Assembly: GCA_015709615.1 (NCBI GenBank)
Contig: CP054179.1
Coordinates: forward strand, 2,542,001-2,606,000
Source: Gammaproteobacteria bacterium
GTDB taxonomy: Bacteria > Pseudomonadota > Gammaproteobacteria > Burkholderiales > Nitrosomonadaceae
Length of the DNA stretch: 64,000 nt
Reading direction: 5' to 3'
The first letter of the stretch is position 1. Each line of letters starts with the position of its first letter. Below the pieces are notes generated by a model. That model searched no databases, was not told where the DNA came from, and saw only the letters and a list, made by a program, of their open reading frames with translations. Shown here piece by piece: positions 43,054 to 51,252 of this stretch. A program made the translations under genes and the position numbers.

Positions 43054-44628
43054 ATGAATACTGAAGATAAACTGAAAATCTTAATGGTTGAGCATTCTGA
43101 GGAGGATGCGGATCTGGTATTGCGAATACTTGCGCAAGGAGGTTTCAAGACGGATTGTCTGTGCGTCAGTACGACCGCCGATTTGTATGATGCATTGAAA
43201 ATTCGGGATTGGGATGTCATTTTGTCCGATTATGATTTGCCTCGATTGAGTGCGCAGGAAGTTTTGCACATCATGAGAAGTGAAGAGCTGGACATACCGT
43301 TGATCATCATATCCAGTCAGATAGGTGAAGAGGCGGCGGAGCATATTATGGCTTTGGGCGCCTACGATTTCATGATGAAATCGAATCTTGCCCGATTGGT
43401 TCCGGCAATAAGGCGCAGCTTGCATGAAGTTAAAAATTTCCAGTGTTTCATTACCGCGCAAACTGCATTACAAAAGAGCGAAGCGCTTTTTCAAGCGATT
43501 ACTTCTAATCTTCCGGGTGTGGTTTTTCAATTTTTATTATCGGGTAATAACCAAACAAGTTTTCCTTATGTGAGTGATGCCAGTGAAACATTATTGGGAT
43601 TACCTCCCCAGATGCTCATGGAAAAGCCGGAGCTATTTCCCGCATTAATCTTGCCGGAAGACAAAAAATCTTATCATCAGCTGATGATGACTTCTGCCGA
43701 GCAGCTTTCGACCTGGAACTGGGAGGGTTGTATTCAAGTAAAGGGCGATAGCGATATCAAGTGGATCAGCCTGCGTGCAACGCCTAGGAGAATGGCGAAT
43801 GGCGCCACTCTTTGGGATGGCATCATGATTAACATTACGCGCAATAAACTGGCGGAGAGGGAGATCGTGCGCTCCCGTGAGCAGCTTGCGGAGTTATCGT
43901 CTTATTTGCAGAGAGTAAAAGAGCAGGAGCGGGCTCGCATTGCGCGCGAAATTCACGATGATATCGGCGGAACATTAACGGCTATCAAATGTGAGTTGTA
44001 TCCGTGCATGGATATAACTGCAAGAAGTCCGGAGTTTTATCAACAGAAAGCAAAATCGATCGAATCGCTTGTGGATCGTGTCATTGATAGTACGCGGCGG
44101 ATTTCACTGGATTTGCGGCCGGGTATTCTCGATTGCGGCATTGTGGCGGCAGTACAATGGCAAGCCAAAGAATTTAGTGATCGTACCGGTATCGTTTGCC
44201 AAGTCTCCTGTGCAAATGATGAAATATCGCTGGATTCCGATTTAGCGATCGCGATTTTTCGTGTTTTCCAGGAAACGCTGACCAATATTTCCAAGCACGC
44301 TAATGCTTCCCGGATTCAGGTCAAGCTTGTCGAATTGGAAGGATTGATTTTTCTTGAGGTGATGGATAATGGCTGCGGTATTACTAACATCGATATGGAA
44401 AAGCAGGACTCTTTTGGGATAAGGGGTATGCGCGAACGCTGCCAGCAGTTGAAAGGGAACTTTCATATCGCGGGAGATCCTGGAAAAGGAACAAAAGTGA
44501 CGATACTTATACCCACGGGTAACCTGGATCATCAGCCTGGGCATGTGGTTGAATTGGATGGCAGACTTAAGGGATCTGCGCAGCTTCAGACAACGGTAAA
44601 AAAGAAAAAGAAGGTTTCGCGGCTTTAA
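43054..44628 (+). CDS. Hybrid sensor histidine kinase: receiver-PAS-HisKA_3-HATPase
   Basis: 524 residues, no membrane segment, so cytoplasmic. N-terminal receiver domain (about 1-125) with acidic pocket and phosphoacceptor Asp59 (LSDYDLP); PAS-like domain (about 140-265); NarL-class dimerisation domain with phospho-His301 (RIAREIHDDIGGTLTA); HATPase with ETLTNISKHANASRIQV and DNGCGI, FGIRGMRERC. The adjoining NarL-type response regulator, 15 nt downstream, is the likely partner. The placement between flagellin and che genes suggests control of motility, but no direct evidence. A very basic C-terminus (VKKKKKVSRL) is notable. Confidence 0.92.
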   Translation: MNTEDKLKILMVEHSEEDADLVLRILAQGGFKTDCLCVSTTADLYDALKIRDWDVILSDYDLPRLSAQEVLHIMRSEELDIPLIIISSQIGEEAAEHIMALGAYDFMMKSNLARLVPAIRRSLHEVKNFQCFITAQTALQKSEALFQAITSNLPGVVFQFLLSGNNQTSFPYVSDASETLLGLPPQMLMEKPELFPALILPEDKKSYHQLMMTSAEQLSTWNWEGCIQVKGDSDIKWISLRATPRRMANGATLWDGIMINITRNKLAEREIVRSREQLAELSSYLQRVKEQERARIAREIHDDIGGTLTAIKCELYPCMDITARSPEFYQQKAKSIESLVDRVIDSTRRISLDLRPGILDCGIVAAVQWQAKEFSDRTGIVCQVSCANDEISLDSDLAIAIFRVFQETLTNISKHANASRIQVKLVELEGLIFLEVMDNGCGITNIDMEKQDSFGIRGMRERCQQLKGNFHIAGDPGKGTKVTILIPTGNLDHQPGHVVELDGRLKGSAQLQTTVKKKKKVSRL

Positions 44629-44643
44629 AAGCCGGAGGTATTC

Positions 44644-45276
44644 ATGATAAGTGTGATGATTGCTGATGATCATGCAATTGTTCGTCAAGGTTTGAAGCAG
44701 ATACTCAGTGAAACTGATGATATAAAAGTTACAGGTGAGGCGGAGACGGGATTTCAGGCAATCAAAATCGCACGGCAGCAAGACTTCGATGTCATGTTGC
44801 TGGATATCTCATTACCGGATAGAAATGGTATTGAAATTTTGAAACAGATAAAAAAAGACAGACCGAGTTTGGCTGTGCTCATGCTCAGCATGCATAACGA
44901 ACATGAGTTTGCTATTCGCGCATTAAAGGCGGGCGCATCCGGTTACCTCAACAAACAAAGTGCGCCGGCGCAATTGGTGGTGGCTATTCGTCAGGTGGCG
45001 GCGGGCGATAAGTATGTCAGTCCGGTTGTGGCGCAAGAGCTCGCCAATATCATTAATTCCGATGTCGATAAGCCGTTGCACACTACGCTATCCGATCGGG
45101 AATATCAGACGCTGTGTTTTATCGCCGCAGGAAAAACTTTGTCGGAGATATCAGCCGAGATGTTTCTTAGTCCTAAAACAGTCAGTGTCTACCGGGCACG
45201 GCTGCTGGAAAAACTCAAACTCACTAACAATTCGGAACTTATTCGCTATGCGATTAAGAATAAACTGGTCGACTGA
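44644..45276 (+). CDS. NarL/FixJ-family response regulator
   Basis: 210 residues. Receiver domain with phosphoacceptor Asp54 (DVMLLDISLPDRNG) and Lys in GYLNKQSAP; C-terminal LuxR-type HTH (LSDREYQTLCFIAAGKTLSE, FLSPKTVSVYRARLLEKL). Cognate of the upstream kinase by adjacency (15 nt apart). Ribosome binding site GGAGG. Target genes cannot be read from the sequence. Confidence 0.95.
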   Translation: MISVMIADDHAIVRQGLKQILSETDDIKVTGEAETGFQAIKIARQQDFDVMLLDISLPDRNGIEILKQIKKDRPSLAVLMLSMHNEHEFAIRALKAGASGYLNKQSAPAQLVVAIRQVAAGDKYVSPVVAQELANIINSDVDKPLHTTLSDREYQTLCFIAAGKTLSEISAEMFLSPKTVSVYRARLLEKLKLTNNSELIRYAIKNKLVD

Positions 45277-45402
45277 TTGCTTGATTGTTGTTGCAGTCAG
45301 TAAATCTTTTTCATCGGATCAGGATTAAGATTTATGCCGCTTGGCCGATACTTTTTAACTCTCTGAACTGCCTGGATACTGTAATTAATTTTGGCCAATG
45401 CT

Positions 45403-47106
45403 ATGAAGCAATTAAAAGACTCCAATCCGACTATTATTGCGCGTGAAACATTGCGGCAGCTCGCATCGCTAAGAATTCCTCCGACTCCCGACAATTATCA
45501 TAAATTGTACAACCAGATTTCAGGTAATACCGAAGGCATCACAAATTCCGCTGCTGTTGCCACTGCAGAACCGGCAGCTCCAGCTGATAATGCAGCAGTT
45601 GAATCTGTTCCGGATTGGGGACAAACGATAGAAGCGTTATTGAAGCAATTGGAGAATAAACAAGGCACGTTGACAACTGCAAAGAAAAAAGAAGGGGTGA
45701 ATCGGGTTCTGGCCAAGTTCTCGAAGGACTCCAAGCAACTGCACGATAAGCTGAAGGCATTGATCGATTCATGGGGAGCATCGGCAATTGCGGCTCAAGA
45801 ATCAAGTACAGACCTTCAGACGGAAGAGTCGTTATCGCAGATTAATCCGGATACACAAGATACGCAATCGAAGCGAGTAACTTCACAAGCAACTGCTATT
45901 GCCGGACAGTTTACCGATCAGTTGCTGGGAGTGCTGGCGCAAATGTTAGAGCATGTTGTAGCCCGGCAAGTGGATGATAGCGCTTTGGCTGATGAAGCGA
46001 AGATGCTGGCGCAGCAGGTGCGTAAGATCCAAGAAAAATCGGAAATGGAGCAGTTTGCAGCTGATTTCGGACAATTTTGCGGCAAATTTGACACCGATGG
46101 CGAGAATGGCCGTAAATTGCAGCAAGGTTTGCTGAAGCTACTCAATATGCTGATGAATAATACCGGTGAATTGCTGGCTGAAGACCGGTGGATGGGTGCT
46201 CAGATCGGCAAATTGCGCGAAACAATAGCCAAGCCGCTGGATCTTCAGGTCATCGAACAAGCAGAATGTTATTTGGAAGAAATCGCGCAAAGGCAGGAAA
46301 TAATCCGGCGTAACTTGAGCGAAGCCAAACTGACACTGAAACAAATGGTGACTTCTTTGATCACCAATATTGAGGAACTCAGCGATACAACGGGAGGGTA
46401 TCAGATAAAGCTGGAGCAGTACTCCGAAAGAATCAGAAAAACGGATGATATTAAAGAACTTAATCAGTTGCTGGTGCAACTCATGGAAGAAACCCAGCAG
46501 ATGCAAAAAAGCGCATTAAATTACCGCAATGATTTTCTCGCGGCGCGTGCCGAAGTCAGCATGGCGCAGGATAAAATCAATCAACTTGAAACCGAATTGC
46601 AGGAAATGGGAGAGAAGGTCCATGAGGATCATCTGACGGGCATATTGAACCGGCGCGGCTTGGATGGTGCCTTTGAACGCGAAACTTCGCGCTCGATCCG
46701 TCATAAGACGCCCTTGTGTTTTGCATTGCTGGATATTGACAATTTCAAACAGTTAAATGATACGCACGGCCATAAAGTGGGGGATGATGCGCTGGTTTAT
46801 TTGGTTGAATCCGTTAAGGATACAACGCGCCCCGAAGATGTCGTGTCGCGCTATGGCGGCGAGGAATTTGTAATTTTATTGCCCAATACGAGTCTCGAAG
46901 AAGCTGTTCAAATTTTGTCCAGGATACGGCGGAATCTAACCAAGAAGTTTTTTTTGCACGAGAATAAACGCTTGCTGATTACTTTTAGCGCCGGTGTTGC
47001 ACAATTGCAAGCAGGCGAATCGCAGGAAAGCGTTTTCAAGCGCGCGGATGAAGCCATGTATCGCGCAAAGAAAAGTGGCAAGAATCAGATTCTTATCGCT
47101 GAATAG
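45403..47106 (+). CDS. Diguanylate cyclase with long N-terminal region
   Basis: 567 residues from ATG 45403 (TTG 45391 also possible). The N-terminal 400 residues have no recognised sensor but are largely helical, beginning TIIARETLRQLASLRIPPTP, which is a segment seen in other betaproteobacterial GGDEF proteins. A coiled coil (about 380-410) leads into the GGDEF domain: DHLTGILNRRGLDGAFERE, DIDNFKQLNDTHGH and active site RYGGEEF. The inhibitory RxxD (RPED) lies five residues before GGEEF. It should make c-di-GMP with product feedback. No membrane segment. Its C-terminal half resembles the next gene. Confidence 0.93.
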   Translation: MKQLKDSNPTIIARETLRQLASLRIPPTPDNYHKLYNQISGNTEGITNSAAVATAEPAAPADNAAVESVPDWGQTIEALLKQLENKQGTLTTAKKKEGVNRVLAKFSKDSKQLHDKLKALIDSWGASAIAAQESSTDLQTEESLSQINPDTQDTQSKRVTSQATAIAGQFTDQLLGVLAQMLEHVVARQVDDSALADEAKMLAQQVRKIQEKSEMEQFAADFGQFCGKFDTDGENGRKLQQGLLKLLNMLMNNTGELLAEDRWMGAQIGKLRETIAKPLDLQVIEQAECYLEEIAQRQEIIRRNLSEAKLTLKQMVTSLITNIEELSDTTGGYQIKLEQYSERIRKTDDIKELNQLLVQLMEETQQMQKSALNYRNDFLAARAEVSMAQDKINQLETELQEMGEKVHEDHLTGILNRRGLDGAFERETSRSIRHKTPLCFALLDIDNFKQLNDTHGHKVGDDALVYLVESVKDTTRPEDVVSRYGGEEFVILLPNTSLEEAVQILSRIRRNLTKKFFLHENKRLLITFSAGVAQLQAGESQESVFKRADEAMYRAKKSGKNQILIAE

Positions 47107-47320
47107 TTTCTTTAACTTTCTGTTGGTAAATCGTTATATCTTTTTTATCGGTAAATAGCGCCGATTTCCCTTTTTATTCATCCAATCCATTCGCGAACTG
47201 CTCTGTTAATGTTGTTGACATGACAGTCTAGCCGGAATGGGTTCTCCTTCGCAATCCAACGAATTATCTCCCGAACTGGTTTAGCCTGGCATTGAATGAT
47301 GTCCATTGAGGAGAATAGCC

Positions 47321-48115
47321 ATGCAAGAAGCTACTAAACAAAAAAGAATGCTGAGATTGGTTAAATCGACAAATGCTATTAAAAGTGAGCAGAAACCTAT
47401 GATTGATTCTGAAGACTATTACAAGCAAGTAGAGCGTTATGCTGAACAGATTCGCAAAACAAGTAACGCGGATGAGATCATCGGAATTCTTGATATCGTA
47501 CTGTCGGAGACACGAGGGCTGAGATTCAGTGATGAAGTTTTTGCAGCGCAGGAGCAAGTGAAGTTTGCAGAACAGAAGATCGAGTCCCTGAAGAGTGAAT
47601 TGGAACAACTGCGCGAGCTTGTGCAAACGGATCAGATGACCGGCGCGTTCAATCGCCGCGGTTTAGAGGATATTTTCAAACGCGAGGCAGCGCGTGCAGA
47701 CCGGAATGCGCAGTCATTGGGTGTGATTCTGGTTGATCTGGATAACTTTAAACAGATCAATGATAACTTGGGTCACCAATATGGCGATAGTGTGCTGATC
47801 AATTTGGTCGCGGTCGCCAAAGAAACGCTACGACCTTCCGATATCGTTGCGCGGTTCGGCGGAGAGGAGTTTGTGATCTTGTTGCCCGATGTGGAAATGC
47901 AAGATGCGCTGACAATTATTCAGCGGATACAAAATAATTTGACAAAAAGCTTCTCGATCCAATCGGATAGCCAAACATTGCCAATAACCTTTAGCGCTGG
48001 AGTTGCGCTACGGTCATTCGGAGAACATCAAAATTCAGTCCTGAGCCGAGCGGATAAAGCACTTTATCAAGCGAAGCGCACAGGAAAGAATCGAGCAATT
48101 CCTGCCCTGATCTAA
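47321..48115 (+). CDS. Diguanylate cyclase (GGDEF), short paralogue
   Basis: 264 residues from ATG 47321 (GAGGAG ribosome binding site). About 100 residues of helix with YYKQVERYAEQIRKT, resembling YQIKLEQYSERIRKT of the previous protein, then GGDEF domain: TDQMTGAFNRRGLEDIFKRE, VDLDNFKQINDNLGH, active site RFGGEEF and I-site RPSD. It aligns with the C-terminal half of the upstream cyclase over its whole length, so the pair likely arose by tandem duplication. Active c-di-GMP synthase by motif. Confidence 0.93.
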   Translation: MQEATKQKRMLRLVKSTNAIKSEQKPMIDSEDYYKQVERYAEQIRKTSNADEIIGILDIVLSETRGLRFSDEVFAAQEQVKFAEQKIESLKSELEQLRELVQTDQMTGAFNRRGLEDIFKREAARADRNAQSLGVILVDLDNFKQINDNLGHQYGDSVLINLVAVAKETLRPSDIVARFGGEEFVILLPDVEMQDALTIIQRIQNNLTKSFSIQSDSQTLPITFSAGVALRSFGEHQNSVLSRADKALYQAKRTGKNRAIPALI

Positions 48116-48275
48116 TCGGATTAAACAAAAATTTTTGTGGGTGAACACTCTGCTGTCGCCAAGTAGGGTTTTTGATCAGTGGTGTTCATGAGTAATAAAA
48201 ATACTTAAGAAACACGCGATGAAGCCGATGAATTGAAACTTTTGTATCGATAGATGAATTAACGCGGGGGAATAA

Positions 48276-49514
48276 ATGGAAGGCTTTTTTCTTGGGCGCC
48301 AGCCAATTCTAGATCGTAATCAAAACCTTGTGGCATTTGAATTACTGTTTAGGCAAGAAGAAACTGAAGAATCGGTCAGTATAAAAAACGATTTGTCCGC
48401 ATCAGCAAATGTCATTATCAATGCCTATTGCCAACTGGGAATCCAGAATGTGCTCGGTAAGCAGCGCGGCTTCATCAACGCTAACCCAGAATTGGTGATG
48501 AGTGACATTATCAATCTATTGCCTAGTAAGCATGTCGTATTGGAAATAAAAGAAACGGCGACAGTAACGGAAGAATTCATGCAGCGCTGTAACGAGCTAA
48601 AGCAAAAGGGCTATCAGTTTGCGTTGGATAATATTGTAGAAATGAATAGTAAGGTAGAGCAGTTGCTTCCAGTTGTCAGTGTTGTGAAAGTGGACGTGCT
48701 TGCATTGGAACAAAATGCACTTGCTAAATTAGTAACCGAATTGAATCGATGGCCGGTATTGCTGCTGGCGTTAAAAGTGGAAAGCCGGGAGCAAGAGAAG
48801 CATTGCATGCAATTAGGTTTTCAAATGTTCCAAGGCTATTATTTCGCAAAACCCGAGGTGCTGTCAGTAAAACGAGCCGATCCGGGGAAGCTCTCGCTGT
48901 TGAAACTATTGACACTGGTTATGGGTGATAGCGATATCGAAGAGCTAGAACGGGAATTTAAACATCAACCTGGTTTGAGCTATAACCTGATGCGCATGGT
49001 GAATTCCGTTGCCAGCGGTTTGCCGCAAAAAATCAATTCCATCAAACATGCCATCATGATTTTGGGGCGTAAGCAGCTGCAGCGATGGATACAACTGCTG
49101 CTTTATACCGCCAATCAGTCCGACGATAGTATGTCAAACGCATTAATGCAAACAGCGGCGGCGCGTGGAAAGCTGATGGAGTTAATTGCGACAGCGGAGC
49201 GGCCGCATGACAAAAACCACCAGGAAAGAGCATTCATGGTAGGAATTTTATCGTTGCTGGATGTATTGCTCGGCATCGAGATGCAGCAAATCGTTGACAA
49301 ACTGGGAATTCCCGATGACATGAGTCAGGCTTTATTAGTCCGGGAAGGTCGTCTAGGTCAGGAATTGAAATTAGTTGAGGCAAACGAGAAAGGCGAGGTC
49401 GCCGCAATTCAATCGATGTTGACCGAATTAGGTTTTATAAGTTTGAGCGAATTGGCGGATATCGAGATACAAGCCATTGCATGGGCGAACCGGATCGGTG
49501 AATCGGCAAATTGA
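48276..49514 (+). CDS. EAL-HDOD signalling protein (YuxH type), EAL degenerate
   Basis: 412 residues. N-terminal EAL-like domain (1-200) beginning FFLGRQPILDRNQNLVAFEL; EAL itself reads ELL, and the downstream metal-binding residues are poorly kept (KVDVLAL in place of KIDR), so phosphodiesterase activity is unlikely. HDOD domain (about 200-400) with SYNLMRMVNSVASGLPQKIN and HAIMILGRKQLQRWIQLLLY. Such proteins occur in c-di-GMP and chemotaxis clusters as output adaptors. It follows the two cyclases on the same strand. Confidence 0.92.
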   Translation: MEGFFLGRQPILDRNQNLVAFELLFRQEETEESVSIKNDLSASANVIINAYCQLGIQNVLGKQRGFINANPELVMSDIINLLPSKHVVLEIKETATVTEEFMQRCNELKQKGYQFALDNIVEMNSKVEQLLPVVSVVKVDVLALEQNALAKLVTELNRWPVLLLALKVESREQEKHCMQLGFQMFQGYYFAKPEVLSVKRADPGKLSLLKLLTLVMGDSDIEELEREFKHQPGLSYNLMRMVNSVASGLPQKINSIKHAIMILGRKQLQRWIQLLLYTANQSDDSMSNALMQTAAARGKLMELIATAERPHDKNHQERAFMVGILSLLDVLLGIEMQQIVDKLGIPDDMSQALLVREGRLGQELKLVEANEKGEVAAIQSMLTELGFISLSELADIEIQAIAWANRIGESAN

Positions 49515-49812
49515 TTGAAAATAAATTTCAACCAATGTTAGCGAAAAAATCTGGGTTGCTGATTTCTATATGGATTGTGTCGTGGTTTTTACTTTGTTGA
49601 ACTAAAGTTATTTTTTGATGTGTCGTTAAAAAATTGATTGTAAATAACTTTGTTATGAAATGAAACCTCTGGTATGTGTTTAACGTAACCCACTTCTAGT
49701 GCTTTTATCCGCAGGGCATGTGAGTGATCAGGGTGTTATAAGTTGTAGTTTTTCTGGATCGAGGGGCAAGTTTCAAAAACTCTGATCAAGGCAGAGCGCC
49801 AAGGAGAAAATT
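49515..49812. other. Upstream region of the chemotaxis block
   Basis: 298 bp without a gene. A/T-rich in the left half; contains a FliA-type promoter match at 49603-49629 and ends in a good ribosome binding site (AAGGAGAAAA) for the next gene. No hairpin of note. Confidence 0.5.
49603..49629 (+). promoter_or_regulatory. Candidate FliA (sigma-28) promoter for the che block
   Basis: TAAA (49603-49606), exactly 15 nt, GTCGTTAA (49622-49629); the -10 matches GCCGATAA at 6 of 8. About 185 bp before the first gene of the block. Confidence 0.5.
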
Positions 49813-50397
49813 ATGGCTGAGATGCAAACAGCTGATGGTGAGAACAGTAATTACGCTACGCACCAACCGGAGGTGATAGAACAAGATGTCGGATTGTGCA
49901 CTGCTGAAGCTGATGAGTACTTTATGAACATTAAAGGAGAGCTAAGTCAGGTCGATCGGCTTGTGAGTGATGCGGTAAACAATTTGGTTATCAGTTTTAA
50001 GTATATCAGTAAGTTAACCAAGTCTCATCACGACATGGTTTTGGCAATTGAAAAAATGGCGGCCCCGGAGGGGAGCAAACCTATACTGGAACTGTTAGAA
50101 AAGCAGATGGTTATTGCTGACAAGATAGAGCAGGAGCTGGAAATGGCAATCACTTCCTTACAGTTTGGTGATCTAGTGACGCAATTACTCGCACATACTG
50201 CTGGTCAAGTGGAAGCGTTGAACATCGAACTGCAGCGCATCGATCGAAAAGGAAGCTGGAAAGAAAAGGCAGGAAAAAACGCATTTGATGCAATGCAGGA
50301 AGGAATTTCTAAGGCAGTAGAAATAGCAAAAACTAAAAGTAAAAGAAAGCCGGTGGTGCAGCAGGGTATGCAGATGGGTGATATTGAGCTTTTCTAG
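49813..50397 (+). CDS. Helical CheZ/MCP-like protein of the che block
   Basis: 194 residues, cytoplasmic, predicted mostly alpha-helical. Contains LVSDAVNNLVISFKYISKLT and ITSLQFGDLVTQLLAHTAGQ; the Q-F-x-D-x-x-x-Q pattern recalls methyl-accepting and CheZ-like proteins that bind partners in chemotaxis. It lacks a transmembrane segment, a HAMP domain and the classical receptor tip. It begins the plus-strand che block, 66 nt before cheY. A function in CheY dephosphorylation or receptor signalling is only a hypothesis. Confidence 0.75.
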   Translation: MAEMQTADGENSNYATHQPEVIEQDVGLCTAEADEYFMNIKGELSQVDRLVSDAVNNLVISFKYISKLTKSHHDMVLAIEKMAAPEGSKPILELLEKQMVIADKIEQELEMAITSLQFGDLVTQLLAHTAGQVEALNIELQRIDRKGSWKEKAGKNAFDAMQEGISKAVEIAKTKSKRKPVVQQGMQMGDIELF

Positions 50398-50463
50398 TCG
50401 CATTGACTGATATGCATATTTTTATCAAACGAACGAATAATATTGGCAAGAGGAGTAAGGTAA

Positions 50464-50829
50464 ATGGCTAAGACAATACTTGCAGTGGATGACTCTGCTT
50501 CCATCCGGCAAATGGTTGCTTTTACGCTCAAAGGAGCCGGATATGAAGTCATTCAGGCAGTAGATGGGCAGGATGCTTTGGATAAAGCTAACTATCATCA
50601 GGTTAATTTGGTATTGACTGATATCAATATGCCACGCATGGATGGATTAAAGCTACTTGAATTACTACGTAAGTTGGCGCACTACAAAAATATTCCTATT
50701 TTGATTCTAACCACTGAATCCGGCGATGAAATAAAAGCAAAGGGTAGGGCGGCGGGTGCCACCGGTTGGCTGGTAAAGCCATTCGATCCAAAGAGATTAC
50801 TGGAAGTAATCGGTAAGGTTATTGGTTAG
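50464..50829 (+). CDS. cheY: Chemotaxis response regulator CheY
   Basis: 121 residues, single receiver domain: acidic VDDSAS (Asp9, Asp10), phosphoacceptor Asp53 (LTDINMPRMDG), Thr in LTTES and Lys in WLVKPFDP. No output domain. The form with ILAVDDSASIRQMV is typical of the CheY next to CheA in betaproteobacteria. It diffuses to the flagellar motor when phosphorylated by CheA. 140 nt later starts the broken cheA, so phosphorylation by that kinase is likely lost. Confidence 0.95.
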   Translation: MAKTILAVDDSASIRQMVAFTLKGAGYEVIQAVDGQDALDKANYHQVNLVLTDINMPRMDGLKLLELLRKLAHYKNIPILILTTESGDEIKAKGRAAGATGWLVKPFDPKRLLEVIGKVIG

Positions 50830-51127
50830 ATATCTATATGACCAGTTAGATGGATAAGCTGTGAATGACTTATTTTATTTTAAAGAGTGAGTATCTATTC
50901 TCGCCATTTATTTTTTGCTCATTTCTTTAAGGTGCTTGCCTAATAACTCAACGTAAAACAAGGTTACCTATGAGTACAGATCTCGAACAGTTTTATGAAA
51001 TATTTTTTGAAGAGTCCTCAGAATTACTTGCGGATATGGAAGCATGCTTGCTGAGGCTCGATGTAAATTCGCCAGATTTGGAAGATTTAAACGCTATATT
51101 CCGTGCGGCACATTCTATCAAGGGTGG

Positions 51128-51133
51128 GGCGGG
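51128..51133. repeat. Left target-site duplication GGCGGG
   Basis: GGCGGG immediately left of the IS, repeated at 53749-53754 immediately right. Six bases, within the 4-8 bp range of IS21-family elements. Confidence 0.9.
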
Positions 51134-51159
51134 TGTAAATAGCGGAGTAAAAATGTACC
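51134..51159 (+). repeat. Left terminal inverted repeat of the IS
   Basis: 26 bp beginning TGTAAATAGCGGAGTAAAA and ending GTACC; four mismatches to the complement of the right end. Confidence 0.92.
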
Positions 51160-51252
51160 ACTGAGGCGCACTGAATTTCGCGGGAATCTCGGAATAAAAG
51201 TGTACCAGTCTGAAGCCTGTAAGCTGATGCGATTAGCATCAAGTGAAAGGCG

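Larger units (their letters stand above)
50970..51164 (+). pseudogene. cheA: cheA, N-terminal fragment cut by an IS21-family element
   Basis: Reads 54 intact residues of the CheA HPt (P1) domain, including the phosphoacceptor His48 (FRAAHSIKGG), then enters the IS at 51134 and adds nine residues coded by the IS end (VNSGVKMYH) before a stop at 51162-51164. HPt domains need about 100 or more residues (five helices), so this fragment should not fold as a working phosphodonor. The remainder of cheA resumes in phase at 53755. Removing 51134-53754 gives ...KGGAGTFGFTDM... in one frame. Confidence 0.95.

Noticed and set aside
47107..47320. Sigma-28 promoter between the two GGDEF genes
   Set aside because: TAAA and CCGAT elements occur but not at the 15-nt spacing.
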